Notes: generated by a model from the letters alone, not told the origin. A stretch of DNA of 64,000 nucleotides from Rikenellaceae bacterium (GCA_020860245.1 JAJBUQ010000008.1:146919-210918); one strand, 5' to 3'; counted from the stretch's first letter, positions 44,628 to 54,265 are shown. Numbers and translations are program-made.

Positions 44628-45256
44628 GGAATGTGCATAAATTTATGTGTCTGCACCGAGATATTCCATTCGGGATGATTTTTCGCATATTCCACTATAA
44701 CCGGTATCGTCGCTTCATAACGGCTCCATTCCGGTTGTAGAAATAATTTACATTCCGGCGATGTCTTAGCTGCGTTTTCCTCCGCCCAGATAAGATCATT
44801 CACGGTTTCTATAATTACCTTTAGTTCATGGGCTTCAGCGAGATTTTTATCTAATGGCGGACTGTTCTTTTTGGGCGAGAGACATATCCAGTCGAAGCAC
44901 CCCCTTATAGGACAATTCCCCGATGTTTCGAGAAAAATCTGTAATCCGCGGGAACGGAGCTCTCCGGTAAGGATCTCGAGAGGATACTGCGTAGGTTCTC
45001 CTCCTGTGATAACTATCGCCTTAGCGGGGAACGATACAGCACGTGCGACGATCTCAACGACTTCTACCGGAGGAAATTGTTTGGGATTCCATGTATATTT
45101 GGCATCACACCAGCGACACCCTACATCGCAGCCACCAAGACGTATAAAGTAGGCAGGCTTGCCTGTATGATAGCCCTCACCCTGTATGGTATAGAAGTCT
45201 TCGACCAGAGGCAGTTTTCTCCCCCCTTCGAGCAGTTCTTGGGAAATATTTTTCAT
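44624..45256 (-). CDS. queE: 7-carboxy-7-deazaguanine synthase
   Basis: QueE is the radical SAM enzyme that contracts the ring of 6-carboxytetrahydropterin on the way to queuosine. The 210-residue product has the cluster motif CxxxCxxC in GGCDVGCRWCDAKYTW, preceded by FYTIQGEGYHTGKPAYFIRLGG, and the GGEPTQYPLEIL SAM-binding motif. Other pathway genes (queC, queD, queF) are not in the window. It overlaps the hpt gene by one base (TAATG-type junction) in the same direction, forming an operon. Confidence 0.95.
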   Translation of the reverse strand: MKNISQELLEGGRKLPLVEDFYTIQGEGYHTGKPAYFIRLGGCDVGCRWCDAKYTWNPKQFPPVEVVEIVARAVSFPAKAIVITGGEPTQYPLEILTGELRSRGLQIFLETSGNCPIRGCFDWICLSPKKNSPPLDKNLAEAHELKVIIETVNDLIWAEENAAKTSPECKLFLQPEWSRYEATIPVIVEYAKNHPEWNISVQTHKFMHIP

Positions 45257-45804
45257 TACTCTTTTAAACTATAAACATCTTTTAAGTTACGTCCGAGACC
45301 ATTGTAGTCAAGGCCGAACCCTACGACAAAATCATTAGGAATCTCCATCGCCCTGTAAAAATTATTGGCCGTTCCCTTATAAAGCGACGGCTTAAAAAAC
45401 ATTGCCGCAAAATTTACGCTGGAGGCTCCATGATCTTTCATCCGCCCGCTCACCGCATCGAGAGTCCTTCCGGATTCGACAATATCCTCAAGAATGATAA
45501 CATTCCGACCCTCGATGCTCTCCTTCAGCCCCATAATATTCTCGACCGTTCCGCTCGAAGATGTTCCTGTATAAGAATTCATTCGCATAAATGTGACCTC
45601 GCATGGGAATTCAATATTCTTCAGAAGCTCCGCTGCAAACATAAACGATCCGTTGAGCACCCCTACAAATAAAGGATTCTCCAGTCCGGCGAGTTCGACA
45701 TTTATCTTTTCGGCGAGTTCTTCCACGGCCTTCACGATCTCACCGTGATTGATAGATCGTTCGAATCTTCTGCCATGCAGCGTTACGGTCTTCATTTTTG
45801 CCAA
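45256..45804 (-). CDS. hpt: Hypoxanthine phosphoribosyltransferase
   Basis: The enzyme salvages hypoxanthine and guanine to IMP and GMP using PRPP. The 182-residue product has the PRPP-binding loop NVIILEDIVESGRTLDAV at about residue 95, the flexible-loop region ending RMNSYTGTSSSG at about 70-85, and PNDFVVGFGLDYNGLGRNL near the C-terminus that holds the base-binding residues. Length is typical. It is first in an operon with queE and divergent from purE, with which it shares purine metabolism. Confidence 0.95.
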   Translation of the reverse strand: MAKMKTVTLHGRRFERSINHGEIVKAVEELAEKINVELAGLENPLFVGVLNGSFMFAAELLKNIEFPCEVTFMRMNSYTGTSSSGTVENIMGLKESIEGRNVIILEDIVESGRTLDAVSGRMKDHGASSVNFAAMFFKPSLYKGTANNFYRAMEIPNDFVVGFGLDYNGLGRNLKDVYSLKE

Positions 45805-45854
45805 TAATTGATTAATTTTGCGAAGGTAAATATTTTAAAGAAGAAAAAATAATT

Positions 45855-46367
45855 ATGAATCCGAAGGTAAGTATTATAATGGGCAGTACGTCCGATATGA
45901 AAGTAATGGAGGGAGCGGCAAAATTCCTCGCAGAAATGGAGATTCCGTACGAAATAAACGCTCTATCTGCACACAGAACTCCTGACCTCGTGGCAGACTT
46001 CGCTAAGGATGCACTCGCAAGAGGGATCAAAGTGATTATCGCAGGTGCAGGCGGAGCAGCTCATCTTCCGGGCGTTATCGCCTCTATGACAACGCTTCCG
46101 GTGATCGGGGTACCTGTTAAATCGTCCAATTCGATGGACGCGTGGGACAGCGTATTGTCCATACTCCAAATGCCCTCAGGCATACCTGTCGCAACCGTAG
46201 CGGTAGACAATTCACAAAATGCCGGAATACTCGCGGCTCAGATAATCGCTACCGGGGATGTCGAGATACAGAGTAAGCTGGTAAAATTTAAAGCGGACCT
46301 CGCTAAAAAGATCGAAAAGGCCAACGAGGACCTTGCAGGATTAAAACTTCCGTTCAAAACAAACTAA
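45855..46367 (+). CDS. purE: N5-carboxyaminoimidazole ribonucleotide mutase
   Basis: PurE converts N5-CAIR to CAIR in purine synthesis. The 170-residue protein shows the phosphate-binding IIMGSTSDMKVME at the N-terminus, LSAHRTPDLVADFA with the catalytic His, AGAGGAAHLPGVIASMTTLPVIGVP and the closing AGILAAQII. Length and motifs fit class I PurE. PurK is not adjacent, so it must lie elsewhere. It is divergent from the salvage gene hpt; the 50-bp gap between them may contain two opposed promoters, including TAATTTTG at 45814-45821 for purE. Confidence 0.96.
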   Translation: MNPKVSIIMGSTSDMKVMEGAAKFLAEMEIPYEINALSAHRTPDLVADFAKDALARGIKVIIAGAGGAAHLPGVIASMTTLPVIGVPVKSSNSMDAWDSVLSILQMPSGIPVATVAVDNSQNAGILAAQIIATGDVEIQSKLVKFKADLAKKIEKANEDLAGLKLPFKTN

Positions 46368-46450
46368 AGTACACGGCCTGGATAAATACTTTAATTTATC
46401 AATTCCATTCTCAAGGTTTATATAATATAGAGTTGCTCTAAAAGAATAAA

Positions 46451-47227
46451 ATGGAAGAAAAATATAAAGTCGGAAAATTAATTTACGACGGCAGCATCTA
46501 TGACGGCATGAATCCGGAATTAGCTGATCTGCCATTTTATTCACGCTGGCTCGCAAAAAAGAAAAATGGTAATATTCTCGAATTATGCTGCGGTACAGGC
46601 AGGCTTACAATTCCCCTTGCCAAAGAGGGATATAATATCATAGGTGTCGATATCAGTTCTTCGATGTTGAAACAAGCTCAATGTAAGGCGGAGGAATTAA
46701 ATGTTCCTGTTCAATTTATCAAATCCGACATTAGGACTTTGGATTTACCGGAGGTTTACGGTATCATCTTTATTCCATTTAATTCCATTCATCATTTATA
46801 TACGAATCAGGATTTTTTCAAGGTATTGATAAATGTAAAGAAACATCTGAAAGAAGACGGATTTTTCATCTTCGACTGTTTTAATCCCGATATTCGTTAT
46901 ATAGTAAATTCAGAAAAAGAAGAAAATATCATCGCTGAATATCGGACCGAAGACGGCAGAGAGGTTGTTATAGAACAAACCATGATTTATGAAAATAAAA
47001 CTCAGATTAACCGTATAAAATGGCATTATTTTATAAATGGAGAATTTGATTCCATACAAAATTTGGATATGCGGATGTATTTTCCACAAGAACTGGATGA
47101 ATATTTAAGTATCTACGGATTTGAAATTATTCATAAATTCGGTGGATTCGAAGAGGAATTATTTGAAAACAAATCAGAGAAGCAAATATTTGTATGTAAA
47201 AAACGAATGTCAGATTCTAAGGATTAA
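46451..47227 (+). CDS. Class I SAM-dependent methyltransferase
   Basis: The 258-residue cytoplasmic protein has the Rossmann methyltransferase motifs: ILELCCGTGRLTIPLAKEG (motif I), IIGVDISSSMLKQAQ (post I) and IRTLDLPEVYGIIFIPFNSI (motif II/III). The substrate is not predictable; it resembles the methyltransferase domain-25 proteins that accompany many small-molecule pathways. Base use differs from its neighbours: the coding region is visibly AT-rich, with long runs of A- and T-ending codons, suggesting recent acquisition. It has no obvious operon partners and no clear terminator before the ubiD-type gene that converges on it. Confidence 0.85.
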   Translation: MEEKYKVGKLIYDGSIYDGMNPELADLPFYSRWLAKKKNGNILELCCGTGRLTIPLAKEGYNIIGVDISSSMLKQAQCKAEELNVPVQFIKSDIRTLDLPEVYGIIFIPFNSIHHLYTNQDFFKVLINVKKHLKEDGFFIFDCFNPDIRYIVNSEKEENIIAEYRTEDGREVVIEQTMIYENKTQINRIKWHYFINGEFDSIQNLDMRMYFPQELDEYLSIYGFEIIHKFGGFEEELFENKSEKQIFVCKKRMSDSKD

Positions 47228-47365
47228 TTTGAGCGGTATGCCAAACCGACATCGAAGAATTGTGATTAAAATTTTTCCGTCGAATATTCCGCAATATCGG
47301 GTTAAAACATATATTTCATCCTTAACCAGACTGCATAATAATGCAACCCACTAACTTAACTTCCA

Positions 47366-49240
47366 TTATTTATCGATGGAGGCTCCGGAACTTCCATCCG
47401 GTATAAGTACCGAATATTCACGGCTGGGAGATGGTATAAATTCCCCTATTCCATATTCGGCCCATCGCTCGTCCACCTTCCGTATAGTATCCATATCGGA
47501 AGTCACAACATTAGGGAATCGCCTCCTGAAGCCGTTGATGCCTCCTGCCTTGATACGCGCGTCGAAGTAAATTTTGTCGGCGCGGATAGCAATATCTCTT
47601 ACCGCATCGCAATTACCGCCTGCAAGCCATATCAGCATACGTACGTCTTGCAACGGTACATTAGCATCATAAACGAAGATATAGTTTAATCCCTCGACAC
47701 TATTTATTTGGAGATACTTTTCGATTAATTCCACAGTACCGGTTATATTTTTACCGTTGTTTTGTACGGATATGAACAGAGCTCTCCACTCTTCCGCCAG
47801 GGAATCGTTCACTGAGATAATATCTGCATCTGCACACCATTCCTTAGGAATTTTTATGTCTGCCAATTGGTGCTCCGCATATCCTTCTTTCGATTTATCC
47901 GTGGCATCGATACACACCTTCCCTCCGAATCCGAGAATATCGCTGGTGTGATCTAATACATCCAGCGGACCTTTGGAGAACATAACGTCTCGCGGAATGC
48001 TGACCTTTTCGAGATTTTTTTTCAATTCCTCAGGATTCCGAATATCACGGCATCCGGAGGTTATTAACAGGAATTTATTGAACATCATCTGCCCGGCACC
48101 CCACATCGAAGCAGCGACCTTAAATCCCTGTCCGGGATATTTTTTGTCTATATCTACGACTGCAATGTTATGAGCCACCCCTTCAGAAGGCATGTAGAGA
48201 TCGTTGATTTCAGGCTGTATAGCGAGGCGTATGGGCGCAAGGAATATTTTCTCCGTAGCTTTGGCAATATACATATCCTCCTGCGGAGGAATTCCGACTA
48301 TGGTCGCCGGATAAACCGCATTCTTACGGTGGGTAGTACATGTCACATGGAACAGCGGGTAATCGTCTTCCAGCGAATAAAATCCGGTGTGGTCTCCGAA
48401 TGCTCCCTCGATAACTTTATCTTCCTGCGGATCGACATATCCTTCGATAACGAAGTCGCAGTCGGCAGGAATCTCAAGATCGTTGGTAAGGCATTTAACC
48501 AGTTCTACCGGCTTCCTCCGGATAAATCCGGCAAGCAGGAATTCGTCGATATTGTCGGGCAGGGGTGCGGTCGCGGAATACGTATAGGCGGGATCGCCTC
48601 CCAGACACACTGTTACGGGCATTCTTTTACCGAGTCGTTTATATTCTTCATAGTGGCGGGCTCCGGTCTTATGCATGTGCCAGTGCATTCCGGTAGTATT
48701 ACCTGAGAAGACCTGCATACGGTACATTCCCACATTGCGAATTCCTGTTGCAGGGTCTCTGGTGATAACCATCGGAAGGGTAACGAACCGCCCTCCGTCG
48801 AACTTCCAACACTTCAATACCGGAAACGAGGAGAGATCTCCGTCGTGTATCACCTCCTGACAGGGACCGCGCCCTTTTTTCTTTTTAGGCATCCATCGCG
48901 AGACCCTTCCGAGCACAGGAAGCATTTTCACTTTATCTCCGAATGTATTTTTGGGGGATGTTACGGCCTCGAACATTTCATAAATCCGTCCGGAGAGTTC
49001 GTCGAGGGAATCGACTCCGAGAGCAAGGCATATCCGCTTGTCGGAACCATACATGTTAGTCAGAACGGGATATGCGGTACCTGTATCATTAAACAATAGA
49101 GCCTTGCCCCCACCTGGAGATTTGGACATACGGTCGGTAATTTCCGCTATCTCCAGCACCGGATCGACCGGAACATCTATTTCCTGAAGTTCTCCTTCCT
49201 GTCTAAGCCGGTGGATATATAGTTCGAGGTTAGCGTACAT
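47366..49240 (-). CDS. UbiD-family decarboxylase
   Basis: The 624-residue protein belongs to the prenylated-FMN-dependent UbiD family. Hallmarks are PVTVCLGGDPAYTYSATAPLPDN, EIPADCDFVIEGYVDP with conserved acid residues, GAFGDHTGFYSLEDDYPLFHVTCTTHRKNAVYPATIVGIPPQEDMY, and the Glu-Arg-Glu network. In anaerobic Bacteroidota such proteins are often assigned to menaquinone synthesis, but substrates vary widely, so I leave it general. No ubiX-type prenyltransferase is nearby. It overlaps the small membrane protein gene by 11 bp and reads in the same direction as zupT. Confidence 0.9.
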   Translation of the reverse strand: MYANLELYIHRLRQEGELQEIDVPVDPVLEIAEITDRMSKSPGGGKALLFNDTGTAYPVLTNMYGSDKRICLALGVDSLDELSGRIYEMFEAVTSPKNTFGDKVKMLPVLGRVSRWMPKKKKGRGPCQEVIHDGDLSSFPVLKCWKFDGGRFVTLPMVITRDPATGIRNVGMYRMQVFSGNTTGMHWHMHKTGARHYEEYKRLGKRMPVTVCLGGDPAYTYSATAPLPDNIDEFLLAGFIRRKPVELVKCLTNDLEIPADCDFVIEGYVDPQEDKVIEGAFGDHTGFYSLEDDYPLFHVTCTTHRKNAVYPATIVGIPPQEDMYIAKATEKIFLAPIRLAIQPEINDLYMPSEGVAHNIAVVDIDKKYPGQGFKVAASMWGAGQMMFNKFLLITSGCRDIRNPEELKKNLEKVSIPRDVMFSKGPLDVLDHTSDILGFGGKVCIDATDKSKEGYAEHQLADIKIPKEWCADADIISVNDSLAEEWRALFISVQNNGKNITGTVELIEKYLQINSVEGLNYIFVYDANVPLQDVRMLIWLAGGNCDAVRDIAIRADKIYFDARIKAGGINGFRRRFPNVVTSDMDTIRKVDERWAEYGIGEFIPSPSREYSVLIPDGSSGASIDK

Positions 49241-49406
49241 ATTGTTCCGTTTGTGTCGGTTCGCTCTTATCCTGAAATATATTCCGGAACCCTACGGCGA
49301 CTCCGGAACTTACCGCACTCCAGCGGACGATAATCCCGATAATAAGCATAATAATTATCAATATCATCCCCTTCTCTGTCGGGGTCCTGTCTCTCCACTT
49401 TTTCAT
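49230..49406 (-). CDS. Small single-pass membrane protein
   Basis: The 58-residue product (from the ATG at 49406) has a basic start (MKKWRDRTPTEKG), one strongly hydrophobic helix MILIIIMLIIGIIVRW (about residues 14-29) and a polar tail. Its start lies 2 bp before the zupT stop region and its end overlaps the ubiD-type gene by 11 bp, so all three are tightly packed and cotranscribed. I recognise no named family; a similar small protein next to ubiD-like genes in Bacteroidota is plausible. The tight fit and sensible topology argue that it is real. Confidence 0.65.
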   Translation of the reverse strand: MKKWRDRTPTEKGMILIIIMLIIGIIVRWSAVSSGVAVGFRNIFQDKSEPTQTEQYVR

Positions 49407-49408
49407 TA

Positions 49409-50206
49409 TCAAAGTATTATCAGGCTTATCGCCATTATCGCCATTCCGGATATAAGTCCGTAAATTGATACATGGTGCTCACCGAATTCCCTCGCCGCCG
49501 GAAGGAGTTCGTCGAATGAGATGAATATCATAATTCCTCCGACTCCTGCAAGTACACAACTCATAAGGATATCGTTCATAAACGGCATCAAGACGAGGTA
49601 TCCGATCACCGCTCCGAGCGGTTCCGACATTCCGGATAGGAATGACCACACGAAGGCCTTCTTCCGGCTCCCCGTGGCATAATAAATAGGCACCGATACC
49701 GCAATACCTTCCGGAATATTGTGTATCGCTATCGCAACGGCAATAGCTATTCCGAGTTCAGGATTACCTAATGTAGCGGCAAAGGTCGCCATACCCTCCG
49801 GGAAGTTATGTATCGTTATCGCAAGGGCTGTAATCAGTCCCGTAGGCATCAATTTGCTCTTGGGTTTACGCTTGCGCAGGCTCTCTACGGTTTTGGGTTC
49901 ATGAGGATTGTCCACTTCCGGAACCAGTTTGTCGATCACGGCAGCGATAACAATTCCGGCAAACAATGCGATGACCGCGACTGCCTGCCCATTCTTATCT
50001 CCCATTACACCGGAGAGAGTATTGTTCGCCTGGGCGAACAGCTCCACGAACGACACATATACCATCACGCCTGCTGATAATCCGAGAGAGAACGAGAGAA
50101 ATTTTTTATTCGTACTCTTAGCGAAGAACGCGATCGCACTGCCTATCCCCGTAGCGAGTCCGGCAAGCAGAGTCAGTATAAACGCGAATAATATATTATT
50201 TCCCAT
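49409..50206 (-). CDS. zupT: ZIP-family divalent metal transporter
   Basis: The 265-residue inner-membrane protein has eight helices. The binuclear metal site is recognisable in the two signature helices, TIHNFPEGMATFAATL (helix 4) and AIAIHNIPEGIAVSVPIYYATG (helix 5), each with His, Asn, Pro, Glu. A charged cytoplasmic loop between helices 3 and 4 (VDNPHEPKTVESLRKRKPKSKLM) may sense metal. It probably imports zinc or iron. It is the first gene of the zupT, small protein, ubiD-type string. No Fur or Zur box could be identified with confidence. Confidence 0.93.
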   Translation of the reverse strand: MGNNILFAFILTLLAGLATGIGSAIAFFAKSTNKKFLSFSLGLSAGVMVYVSFVELFAQANNTLSGVMGDKNGQAVAVIALFAGIVIAAVIDKLVPEVDNPHEPKTVESLRKRKPKSKLMPTGLITALAITIHNFPEGMATFAATLGNPELGIAIAVAIAIHNIPEGIAVSVPIYYATGSRKKAFVWSFLSGMSEPLGAVIGYLVLMPFMNDILMSCVLAGVGGIMIFISFDELLPAAREFGEHHVSIYGLISGMAIMAISLIIL

Positions 50207-50270
50207 TAACGAACGGATTAGTTAAAATAATCGCTTATACAAAAATTTATCCGAAAACCAATTCCGAAGA

Positions 50271-51605
50271 TTATTCTGCGACAAGATCGGCCTCTGCCCG
50301 TTCCATATCGTAGAATCCGAATTGTTCGTATACATTATCCATAAGTGCGGTAATCTCGTCCGTACATAAATTACCTATACTGCCTTCATGAGTGTGGGCG
50401 ACAGTCTTGTCCGCTTGATAATTACCCTCCTCGATATCCATACCGATCTTCTTATATGCCTCACGGAACGGAACTCCGGAGAGGACCATTTTATTCACGA
50501 CTTCGACACTGAACAGATAATCGTATTTGTCATCTTCAAGGATATTATCCCTGACCGAGATGTTCTCCAACATAAATTTAGCCATCCGGAGACAATCCCT
50601 GAGGTCCACGATCGCAGGGAACAGAACTTCCTTTAGCAATTGAAGGTCCCTGTGATATCCTGAAGGGAGGTTCGTCGTCATCATAGCTATCTGGTTGGGC
50701 AGGGCCTGAATAAGATTGCACTTGCCTCTCATTATCTCCCATACATCCGGATTCTTTTTATGCGGCATTATGCTCGATCCTGTGGTAAGTTCCGGAGGAT
50801 AAGATATGAACGAGAAGTTCTGGCTGAGAAACAGAGTGTTATCCATCGCCAGCTTCGCGAGTGTAGCTGCTACGGAAGACATAGCCTGAGCGAGAATACG
50901 TTCGGTTTTCCCCCTGCCCATCTGGGCATAAACCACGTTATAATTGAGATGTTCGAATCCGAGAAGTTTTGTCGTCATAGTCCTGTCCAGCGGAAACGAC
51001 GATCCATATCCGGCAGCTGATCCGAGAGGATTCTTATTGCATATTTTATACGCTGCAAGCAGCATCTGCATATCGTCCACAAGGCTCTCGGCATATGCTC
51101 CGAACCATAAGCCAAAGGACGAGGGCATGGCGATCTGGAAGTGCGTGTAACCGGGAAGAAGAACATCTTTATGCTTCACAGAGAGTGCCTGCAATTTATG
51201 AAATAACTCCATGACATTATCTGCAATTTCAGATATTTGAGTACGCAGAAAAATTCTTAGGTCCACAAGAACCTGATCGTTGCGCGAACGGCCGCTGTGG
51301 ATTTTTTTGCCCGTATCGCCTATTCTGTTGGTAAGCATAAACTCCACCTGAGAATGGACATCCTCTATTCCCTCTTCGATTATAAAATTGCCGTTATTAA
51401 TCTCTTTGTAAATGATTTTAAGCTCATTCTGAATCACATCGAGTTCCTTGGCGGTCAGAAGTCCGATCGATTCCAGCATTCGGGTATGCGCGAGCGATCC
51501 GAGCACATCGGCTTCGGCAAGATAGAGGTCCATCTCACGGTCGCGCCCCACGGTGAATGATTCAACCGATTTATTTACATCGTTATTTTTTTGCCAGAGT
51601 TTCAT
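50271..51605 (-). CDS. argH: Argininosuccinate lyase
   Basis: ArgH splits argininosuccinate into arginine and fumarate, the last step of arginine synthesis. The 444-residue product has the fumarase/aspartase-superfamily signature GSSIMPHKKNPDVWE at about residue 277, HSGRSRNDQVLVDLR at about residue 105 and TVAHTHEGSIGNLC near the end. It is followed upstream on the same strand by the ArgE-like gene with only 5 bp between them, so the pair forms an arginine operon. Other arg genes are not in the window. Confidence 0.96.
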   Translation of the reverse strand: MKLWQKNNDVNKSVESFTVGRDREMDLYLAEADVLGSLAHTRMLESIGLLTAKELDVIQNELKIIYKEINNGNFIIEEGIEDVHSQVEFMLTNRIGDTGKKIHSGRSRNDQVLVDLRIFLRTQISEIADNVMELFHKLQALSVKHKDVLLPGYTHFQIAMPSSFGLWFGAYAESLVDDMQMLLAAYKICNKNPLGSAAGYGSSFPLDRTMTTKLLGFEHLNYNVVYAQMGRGKTERILAQAMSSVAATLAKLAMDNTLFLSQNFSFISYPPELTTGSSIMPHKKNPDVWEIMRGKCNLIQALPNQIAMMTTNLPSGYHRDLQLLKEVLFPAIVDLRDCLRMAKFMLENISVRDNILEDDKYDYLFSVEVVNKMVLSGVPFREAYKKIGMDIEEGNYQADKTVAHTHEGSIGNLCTDEITALMDNVYEQFGFYDMERAEADLVAE

Positions 51606-51610
51606 ACTGC

Positions 51611-52678
51611 TTATTTTAAAATCCTGTCAAGCAGGTTTATATATATTTTTATACCGTTTTCGATTTCCTCTCTTTTAATAAATTCATCCGCGGAATGGGA
51701 ACGGGCGGATTCTCCGGGACCGATTTTAACTGACGGATAAGGAATAAGCGCCTGATCCGACATAGTCGGCGATCCGAAAGTTTGCAGACCGAGCTCCTTA
51801 CCAGCCAATACGAACGGGTGTGATTCGAGTATCGACGAGGACCGGAGCCTTACGGAACGTGGAACAACGTCGCACGATACATTTTTTCTTATTGTATCGA
51901 GCACCTCTTTATGGGTATAGCACTCGGTAATGCGGATATCGACTGTAAAATCGCATTCGGCGGGAACGACATTGTGCTGGGTTCCGCCGTTTATCATGGT
52001 CACGGTCATAAGGACATCACCGAGCAGATCCGAATTTTTCGGGAATTTATATGTTTGGAACCACGCAATATCTCTCATTGCCTGATAGATAGCACTCTCC
52101 CCTTCCTGACGCGCAGCATGGCCTGCCCTGCCATGGGATTTGCAGTCAATGACAAGAAGCCCCTTCTCGGCAATTGCCATATTCATTCCGGTAGGCTCTC
52201 CGACAAGAGCGGAGTCGACGTTCGGAATCTCCGGTAATACGGACTCTATTCCGCCATTACCGGAACACTCTTCCTCTGCGGTCAATGCGAGGCAGATATT
52301 GTACTTAAGGTCATTCCGTTCATAAAAATATCTCGCCACGGCAATTAATGATACGACAGATGCACCTGCGTCGTTGCTTCCGAGTCCGTAAATTTTACCG
52401 TCAGCTTCGTCCGGAGCAAACGGGTCGCGGGTATAGGCAGGATTGGGTTTGACTGTATCCAGATGTGAATTGAGGAGTATGGTCCGCTTCCGGCAATCGA
52501 AGTTCTTGTTGTAAACGAGGATATTATTGCCTCTGCGGATGGTATGCAGACCGGATTCTCCAAGAAATTTTTCGATCAAGCCCGCGACTTCGTCTTCCTG
52601 ACGGCTGAACGATTCCGTGCGGATCATCTCTTTGAGCAATCCGATAGATTCTTCCGTTAATTTCTCTATATCCGCCAT
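51611..52678 (-). CDS. argE: M20-family deacylase, ArgE/acetylornithine deacetylase type
   Basis: The 355-residue cytoplasmic protein (ATG at 52678) shows the M20 metal-binding blocks: LLNSHLDTVKP (His and Asp), TAEEECSGNGGI with the catalytic base Glu, GEPTGMNMAIAEKG and the dimerisation domain with GRAGHAARQEGESA. In Bacteroidota the arginine route uses succinylated intermediates, and this family member next to argH is likely N-succinylornithine or N-acetylornithine deacylase. The neighbour is the main evidence for that role; lysine or peptide intermediates are less likely. An ATG four codons upstream is also possible. Confidence 0.85.
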   Translation of the reverse strand: MADIEKLTEESIGLLKEMIRTESFSRQEDEVAGLIEKFLGESGLHTIRRGNNILVYNKNFDCRKRTILLNSHLDTVKPNPAYTRDPFAPDEADGKIYGLGSNDAGASVVSLIAVARYFYERNDLKYNICLALTAEEECSGNGGIESVLPEIPNVDSALVGEPTGMNMAIAEKGLLVIDCKSHGRAGHAARQEGESAIYQAMRDIAWFQTYKFPKNSDLLGDVLMTVTMINGGTQHNVVPAECDFTVDIRITECYTHKEVLDTIRKNVSCDVVPRSVRLRSSSILESHPFVLAGKELGLQTFGSPTMSDQALIPYPSVKIGPGESARSHSADEFIKREEIENGIKIYINLLDRILK

Positions 52679-52739
52679 AACTTCGAACATTAATTTACAA
52701 AGTTATTATTTTTCGGATATAAAACGGAATCCGAATCGG

Positions 52740-53195
52740 TTATTCGGGAATATGTTCTGTCTGTCCGCGCTGAGTAACCGCAATGGTATTAAAATAGTTC
52801 CCGGATTGTACGGTTATATAAAATTTACGATCTTCTCCGGTTTCATTTTGCAGCACGACAATGTGGATTTCTAAATTTTTCTTTTCGACCGTGAACCATT
52901 CGTATTCGAAGATTTCGTCTATGATTTGATTATTCTCGTCCAATTTAAAATGAAGATATTCGTCCATAAATGACTCTCCTTTATCGACTACGATCTGGAG
53001 TATCCACCATCCGTCCAGTTCCGCGGTTACGACAAATGAACCCGCAGCCGCATCAAATTCCACCTCCTTTTGCGATAATTTGATATAATCGACACCGGGG
53101 GTTGGTCCATACCATGTATCTTCATTATTTTTACTGCAGCCTACAGTTATAAGCGCGGCCGATATAAGAACCGGTAATAGTTTTAAAATTTTCAT
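52740..53195 (-). CDS. Small lipoprotein with BACON-like domain
   Basis: The 151-residue product has a lipoprotein signal with lipobox LITVGC (Cys 20). The mature part, about 130 residues, follows the BACON pattern of Bacteroidota: DYIKLSQKEVEFDAAAGSFVVTAELDGWWI, then a ragged middle, then IHIVVLQNETGEDRKFYITVQSGNYFNTIAVTQ, with the closing T-V-x-Q-x-G characteristic of this all-beta domain. BACON domains often bind mucin or glycans. It stands alone and is likely on the cell surface. No catalytic domain accompanies it. Confidence 0.75.
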   Translation of the reverse strand: MKILKLLPVLISAALITVGCSKNNEDTWYGPTPGVDYIKLSQKEVEFDAAAGSFVVTAELDGWWILQIVVDKGESFMDEYLHFKLDENNQIIDEIFEYEWFTVEKKNLEIHIVVLQNETGEDRKFYITVQSGNYFNTIAVTQRGQTEHIPE

Positions 53196-53426
53196 AAGGG
53201 GTAAATTTTAATTGTCCAATGGGTTTTATATCTCAAAGATAAATAATTTAGCTCTAACGTTGCACGTTATACCATAATAGGAATTATTGAATATTTATTG
53301 CCGTATTAAATTTTAGCACTACCTTTACAGCGTAGAATCTGACGGCATAGAACATGTATTATGCTGTTTATTTTATACTAACTGTGATTTTTTTACTTTT
53401 TATTAATTTTGTACCGGAGAATCAGG

Positions 53427-54263
53427 ATGAAAATTATACGCGAAACATCTGAACTGCAAAAAGTTCTGTCCTGCGAAGGCAATGGTACGACAGGATTCGT
53501 CCCCACGATGGGGGCTTTGCACGACGGACACATCTCTCTGGTAAAAAAATGCCGGACCGAATGCAATGTCACCGTAGTGAGCATCTTCGTGAATCCGACG
53601 CAGTTCAACGATCCGGACGACTTGAAGAACTATCCGAGGACACCGGAGAAGGACATCGAACTCCTCGACAAAGCGGGCGTGGATATACTTTTTATGCCTG
53701 AAATCGGCGAGATTTATCCGGAAGAGGACACGAGGGTATTCTCGTTCGGACAGCTCGACACAGTGATGGAGGGAGAGAGACGGCCAGGACATTTTAACGG
53801 TGTGGCACAAATAGTGAGTAAACTGTTTGACATCGTTCAACCGGACAGGGCGTACTTCGGCGAGAAGGACTTCCAACAGCTCGCTATAATACGGGCATTG
53901 GTACGAAAATTGGGCTACGACATAGAAATAATAGGCTGTCCTATCAAACGGGACAGCGACGGGCTCGCGTTAAGTTCGAGGAACGCACTGCTGACTCCGG
54001 AACAACGGGCGGCGGCTCCGGATATATATAAAACAATGAGAGATGCTGTCGGACTTAAAGACAAAAAAACAGTTGCGGAACTCTGCAAGTGGGTGACGGA
54101 CAGGATAAATGAAAATCCCCAGCTCGAAGTCGAATATTTTACGATAGTCGATTCCCTTACGCTCCAGCCTGTTTCCGACTGGAACGAGGAAGGAGAAAAA
54201 TACGGATGTATTGCCGTAAGCACAGGCAATGTCAGACTAATTGATAACATGAAATTCAGTTAA
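53427..54263 (+). CDS. panC: Pantothenate synthetase
   Basis: PanC joins pantoate and beta-alanine with ATP. The product has 278 residues from the ATG at 53427, which follows an AGGA-like sequence. The class I-type HIGH motif is in [17 protein letters not shown], the [23 protein letters not shown] block contacts substrates, and the KMSKS-like loop is [24 protein letters not shown]-like sequence ([15 protein letters not shown]) is present. A TTG 18 bp upstream could extend the frame but has no family support. It is followed 2 bp later by panD, so both steps of beta-alanine supply and use are in one operon. Confidence 0.96.
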   Translation: MKIIRETSELQKVLSCEGNGTTGFVPTMGALHDGHISLVKKCRTECNVTVVSIFVNPTQFNDPDDLKNYPRTPEKDIELLDKAGVDILFMPEIGEIYPEEDTRVFSFGQLDTVMEGERRPGHFNGVAQIVSKLFDIVQPDRAYFGEKDFQQLAIIRALVRKLGYDIEIIGCPIKRDSDGLALSSRNALLTPEQRAAAPDIYKTMRDAVGLKDKKTVAELCKWVTDRINENPQLEVEYFTIVDSLTLQPVSDWNEEGEKYGCIAVSTGNVRLIDNMKFS

Positions 54264-54265
54264 AA

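Noticed and set aside
48170-48706. 178-residue plus-strand open frame
   Set aside because: It is the complement of the strongly conserved UbiD-type gene and shows no family resemblance.
53276-53411. Promoter boxes upstream of panC (ATTG-N19-TACCTTTA, and TAATTTTG near 53404)
   Set aside because: Two weak candidates compete and neither has a good -33 box at the right distance, so I did not list a panC promoter.
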